Of a DNA stretch of 64,000 nt, positions 61,072 to 64,000 are shown piece after piece. Both the position numbers and the translations under genes were made by a program. Source of the stretch: Bacteroides acidifaciens (GTDB taxonomy: Bacteria; Bacteroidota; Bacteroidia; Bacteroidales; Bacteroidaceae); contig NZ_CAEUHO010000001.1 in NCBI RefSeq assembly GCF_903181435.1, positions 1 to 64,000 of the forward strand, read 5' to 3'. Numbering within the stretch: the stretch's first letter is position 1; each line of letters opens with the position of its first letter. The notes beneath the pieces were generated by a model. The model saw nothing but the letters and a program-made list of their open reading frames with translations, was not told where the DNA came from and did no database searches.

Positions 61072-61581
61072 TTACTTTTCAACTGTTTTCCGATACTTTT
61101 TAACAGTAAGCAGCTCATTCAGGCGATTCCAGGAAATTTGAAGAAAATCCCTCTTCCGTTCGTCCTTTTTCAAGAAAAAAGAGCCGCGATTCAGACGACG
61201 GTATTCCAAACGGTATTCGTCGTCGCACCGATAAAGGATATGCAACCTGCTACGGGAGCGGTCAAGAAAAACATGGCAACTCTGCTCTGACACGCAAGAG
61301 CCCGTGTGCCGGATGACCTCGCCACAAAGACCGTCAATGCCTTTATGGAAATTACAACCTTGGGGATAAAGGTAATAGGCCCAGAAAGGACTGCTACGGA
61401 AAAGACCAAGGCCTAAAGGGAGAAGTAGGTCCTGAGGGGAATGGATACCAAGGCTGGAAGCCGAAACTTTATAACGACGACCACCATCAAATATGAAAAG
61501 AACCGAATCAAAATGGTTAGACTCGGACAAAAGACTACGTAGTTTATCACTTTCGCTAGAAAATACTAATACAGAACACAT
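61072..61581 (-). CDS. tnpB: IS66 accessory protein (TnpB-type)
   Basis: 169 residues from the ATG at 61581 (MCSVLVFSSESDKLRSLL). The C-terminal half is clearly IS66 Orf2/TnpB: HKGIDGLCGEVIRH, SCHVFLDRSRSRLHILYR, YRLEYRRLNRGSFF. The N-terminal half (FDGGRRYKVSASSLGI and onward) is longer than usual and may be a fused Orf1-like segment. IS66 transposition needs this protein, but its biochemical role is unclear. The frame is open further upstream to 61704, but that lies outside the element. It is 69 bp before the transposase start. Confidence 0.78.
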   Translation of the reverse strand: MCSVLVFSSESDKLRSLLSESNHFDSVLFIFDGGRRYKVSASSLGIHSPQDLLLPLGLGLFRSSPFWAYYLYPQGCNFHKGIDGLCGEVIRHTGSCVSEQSCHVFLDRSRSRLHILYRCDDEYRLEYRRLNRGSFFLKKDERKRDFLQISWNRLNELLTVKKYRKTVEK

Positions 61582-61695
61582 ATATGGATTAAGATTGTAA
61601 TGAAGACACAAAGGTAGGAAGGAAAAGAAGGGAAACAAACACGCACGAGGCCGAATGCTTACCATTTTATTTCTAATTACTAACCGCCGACGGTA

Positions 61696-61757
61696 GTTGT
61701 CCATTCAGCCGACAGAGGTCGACCAATAGGACAACCGCTGTCGGCTGATTGGACAAC
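61696..61757. repeat. 20-bp imperfect inverted repeat beside the IS66
   Basis: GTTGTCCATTCAGCCGACAG (61696-61715) and its near-complement (61738-61757) differ at one position. Between them lies a further inverted GGACAACC at about 61729-61736. No gene. It might be a terminator, a protein-binding palindrome or the tip of a small mobile element. Confidence 0.6.
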
Positions 61758-61929
61758 TTAAGTCGTCCTCTTATATGTAAGCTGTTTTAATTTGATAGGA
61801 CTGACATATCCGATGCGAAAGTTGCTAAACTGGAATCCACGGCTGAGCGACAAGGAGAACGGAAGAATCCGTAGGAAGAGGATTCTGAAAAAGTCAGATA
61901 AAGGAAGAGATGTAGGAAATAGGCGATAT

Positions 61930-61965
61930 GACAGAATTTTGTCTTTTTTAGGCAAAATATTAGCT
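61930..61965 (+). promoter_or_regulatory. Phased direct-repeat operator before the transglutaminase gene
   Basis: GACAGAATTTTGTC (61930-61943) and GGCAAAATATTAGCT (61951-61965) are 21 bp apart, in the same order as the pair at 46923; the bases between them are almost identical too (TCTTTTTTAGG shared). A -7-like TTGTTTTG (61987-61994) begins 22 bp further on. The gene start is at 62042. Confidence 0.7.
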
Positions 61966-62041
61966 TGGATTTCGTACTGAAACCACTTGTTTTGCAGCGT
62001 GCTTGGAAATCGAAACTAATACTTATAATAAAAAAACACAG

Positions 62042-64000
62042 ATGGTAAAGGTATATTTAAAATACATGTACGGGTTTCTGATTCTGGTGTTTATGATAAC
62101 TGGGACAGATATTCTGAATAAAATGCTTCCTCAGGAATCTGTTACTGCTTTGGAGTTTGCCTTACGTGCGGCGGGCAACAATCGTGTAGAATTGGAGAAA
62201 GTGCTCCGGCGTTACCATGCGAATGCTGCCGACAGTCTGAAATATGCCGCTGCCTGCTTTTTGATAGAGAATATGCCTTTTTATACGTATCCCGAGAGCG
62301 AGCAATTGGAGAATTACAAATCCTATTATATATGGTTGAAAGAGACTCGTTCAAGGTCGTTTGAACAGTTGGCGGATTCTGTGCGACAACTGTTCGGACC
62401 GATAGACAGGATGCAACAGAAAAGAGATATACTCGAAGTCGATTCCGCTTACTTGTGCCACAATATTGACTGGGCTTTTAAAGTCTGGCATGAACAGCCT
62501 TGGGGAAAGAACGTCTCTTTTGAAACCTTTTGCGAGTATCTGCTTCCTTACCGTATCGGAGACGAACCGTTGACCTACTGGCGGGAGATGTACTATGAGA
62601 AGTACAATTCGATGCTTGATTCTTTGCGGTCGTCCGACTCACTGGATTGTGAAGACCCGTTTGTGGTAGCCGAATATCTGAGAGATCGGCTGCAGGACAA
62701 CAGTTCTTTTTATACATCTGTTTCGCCTTTTCCTTTCGGGCATATCGGCCCTCATTACGTGCAATATCAGGTGGGGCGTTGCCAAGACCTGACCGACTTT
62801 GAGATTTATCTGTTTCGTGCGTTGGGCATTCCTTGCGCCACCGATTTCCTGCCTCTTCGCGGACATACAAATGCAGGACACTTTTGGGTGGTCACTTGGG
62901 ATAAAAATGGAGAGGAATATACATCCGATTTTATGGGGAAACTGGAAAAAATACATAAGAGTGCATTGTATAATGATGATTTCAGCCCTAAAATATATAG
63001 GTATACTTTCAGTGTGAACAGAGAGCTGCACAAGCAGATGACAGCATATGGGGAGGAGGTGTATCCTTTCTGGAATTTTCCTAAGTTCATCGACGTTACT
63101 TCCACTTATGGACATTCTTTTAGCAAAGAATTGTCTATCCCTCTCGAAAGGCAGTATCACGACAAACGTAAGGGGCGAATAGCCTATCTGTGTGCGAGTA
63201 GAAGAGACAACTGGGTGCCTGTGGACTGGGCAGAGTATGATGCCCGCCATCTGATTTTCCGGAATGTGCGCAATGGTGCAGTGATGAGAGTGGCTACCAT
63301 AGAGAATGGTTTACTCACCTTCCTGACCGATCCCTTTTATATCGACAGGCAGAGTGGTAAAGTGCATTATTGTACTGCCGGCACAGGCAAGCAGAAGGTC
63401 GTGTTGTATGCAAAATGCGATTTTGGGGGAGAAGATTTATTCCGTGAACGTATGTTGGGAGGTATTTTCGAAGGAAGTAACCGTCCGGATTTTGTGGATG
63501 CGGATACATTATACATAATAACGGATGTGCCTGCCCGTCTGAATACCGTAGCGGGAAGTTACTCGGACAAAGCGTATCGTTATCTTAGATATAAGGGACC
63601 TGCCGACTCTCATTGCAACGTGGCGGAAATCGCTTTTTATGAGAAAGGCGATACGGCTTCCGTCAAAGGGAAGCCAATAGGCACTCCAGGATGTTTCTAC
63701 AATGACGGAACGCACGAATATATGAACGCGTTTGACGGTAAAACTTGGACATCCTTTGATTATTCTCATCCTTCCGGTGGCTGGGCAGGTCTTGACTTGG
63801 GTAGAAAGGCATGCATAGATCACATTGTGTATACTCCCCGCAATCGGGACAATTATATCCGTCCCGGAGATGTGTATGAACTGTTTTATTGCGACCACCA
63901 TTGGAAATCGGCAGGCACTGTAAAGGCTGCTTCCGATTCGTTAGTGTTTTGTGGGATTCCCGAAAATGCATTGTTGTTTTTACGCAATCATACACGTGGA
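62042..64000 (+). CDS. Transglutaminase-like domain protein with C-terminal discoidin region (partial)
   Basis: 653 codons are open from the ATG at 62042 (MVKVYLKYMYGFLILVFM) to the window end; the C-terminus is missing. An N-terminal hydrophobic signal or anchor (about 8-22) leads into an extended helical region (about 35-200). A transglutaminase/protease-like core follows with C247 in VGRCQDLTDFEIYLFRALG, H280 in NAGHFWVVTW and D296 in YTSDFMG: a Cys-His-Asp triad. After a beta-rich stretch, a discoidin-like segment starts near residue 500 (YLRYKGPADSHCNVAEIAFY, FDGKTWTSFDY, GLDLGRKACIDHIVYTPRN). It may process peptide-linked glycans or crosslink surface proteins. The operator in front ties it to the PUL. 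Activity is inference. Confidence 0.8.
   Translation, partial: MVKVYLKYMYGFLILVFMITGTDILNKMLPQESVTALEFALRAAGNNRVELEKVLRRYHANAADSLKYAAACFLIENMPFYTYPESEQLENYKSYYIWLKETRSRSFEQLADSVRQLFGPIDRMQQKRDILEVDSAYLCHNIDWAFKVWHEQPWGKNVSFETFCEYLLPYRIGDEPLTYWREMYYEKYNSMLDSLRSSDSLDCEDPFVVAEYLRDRLQDNSSFYTSVSPFPFGHIGPHYVQYQVGRCQDLTDFEIYLFRALGIPCATDFLPLRGHTNAGHFWVVTWDKNGEEYTSDFMGKLEKIHKSALYNDDFSPKIYRYTFSVNRELHKQMTAYGEEVYPFWNFPKFIDVTSTYGHSFSKELSIPLERQYHDKRKGRIAYLCASRRDNWVPVDWAEYDARHLIFRNVRNGAVMRVATIENGLLTFLTDPFYIDRQSGKVHYCTAGTGKQKVVLYAKCDFGGEDLFRERMLGGIFEGSNRPDFVDADTLYIITDVPARLNTVAGSYSDKAYRYLRYKGPADSHCNVAEIAFYEKGDTASVKGKPIGTPGCFYNDGTHEYMNAFDGKTWTSFDYSHPSGGWAGLDLGRKACIDHIVYTPRNRDNYIRPGDVYELFYCDHHWKSAGTVKAASDSLVFCGIPENALLFLRNHTRG

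Larger units (their letters stand above)
59291..61663 (-). mobile_element. IS66-family insertion sequence
   Basis: Terminal inverted repeats: the left end begins GTAAGCATTCGGCCTCG (59291), and the right end is its complement ending near 61662. An 8-bp direct repeat ATTTTATT flanks it (59283-59290 and 61664-61671), as expected for IS66 insertion; one extra C lies at the right tip. Inside are a TnpB-type gene and the DDE transposase, both leftward. The left end carries a very strong hairpin at 59333-59373. The element is complete and looks recently inserted. Confidence 0.88.

Noticed and set aside
61792..61980. 62-codon plus-strand frame before the transglutaminase gene
   Set aside because: It overlaps the phased operator, which explains the sequence better; no family resemblance.

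Overview
The window reads as Bacteroides (or a close gut Bacteroidales relative). The evidence is SusC/SusD transport, a hybrid two-component regulator (HTCS), an ECF-sigma/FecR/TonB receptor operon, NBU/Tn4555-like and CTnDOT-like mobility genes, and -7 boxes of the Bacteroidota type TAnnTTTG. Species cannot be fixed from sequence alone.

Left part (1-26.5 kb): accessory, mosaic DNA. A urea transporter is followed by a transposase remnant, a possible tRNA 3'-end scar and a helix-turn-helix gene broken by one stop codon. Then comes an apparently intact mobilizable element (about 2.25-10.4 kb): a four-HTH zinc-ribbon protein, tyrosine integrase, membrane-anchored protein, excisionase-like HTH, RepA-like ATPase, primase-like protein, a hairpin-rich candidate oriT and a MobV relaxase. 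A leftward seven-gene operon (17.77-10.47 kb) encodes ECF sigma, FecR anti-sigma, STN-domain TonB receptor, DUF4249 lipoprotein, a beta-barrel protein and two other envelope proteins. From 18 to 25.9 kb the DNA is decayed: frameshifted and nonsense-containing small genes, an AbiL-type (RloA/RloB) phage-defence pair, only the first three genes of a CTnDOT-like tra operon (ParA, DUF3408, DUF4122), a Hanks-type Ser/Thr kinase, a phosphodiesterase gene broken by a small deletion, and an unusual three-hairpin junction at 25730-25856.

Right part (26.5-64 kb): one large polysaccharide utilization locus (PUL). It has an HTCS regulator; a leftward GH2 / GH36-SGNH / GH20 unit; a rightward GH43; a leftward GH99-like / GH97 / SGNH-esterase / GH3 unit; and a rightward GH97 / SusC / SusD / DUF1735-discoidin / fimbrillin-like / fimbrillin-discoidin / SGNH unit. 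After an IS66 insertion (59291-61663, 8-bp target duplication) lies a transglutaminase-discoidin gene that runs off the window. The enzyme set (beta-hexosaminidase, alpha-galactosidase or alpha-N-acetylgalactosaminidase, beta-galactosidase-type GH2, two GH97, GH3, GH43, several deacetylase-like SGNH domains) suggests a branched, acetylated, galactose- and hexosamine-containing glycan. The exact substrate is not readable from sequence.

The strongest unlisted signal is a phased operator. A 15-bp element of the form GGCARAATTTTAGCC occurs as two direct copies exactly 21 bp apart, 22 bp upstream of a TTTG-ending -7 box, in front of four transcription units: GH2, GH99-like, GH97/SusC and the gene at 62042. 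It has the same orientation and about the same distance from the start codon each time, and is the likely binding site of the HTCS. It places the gene beyond the IS66 in the same regulon.
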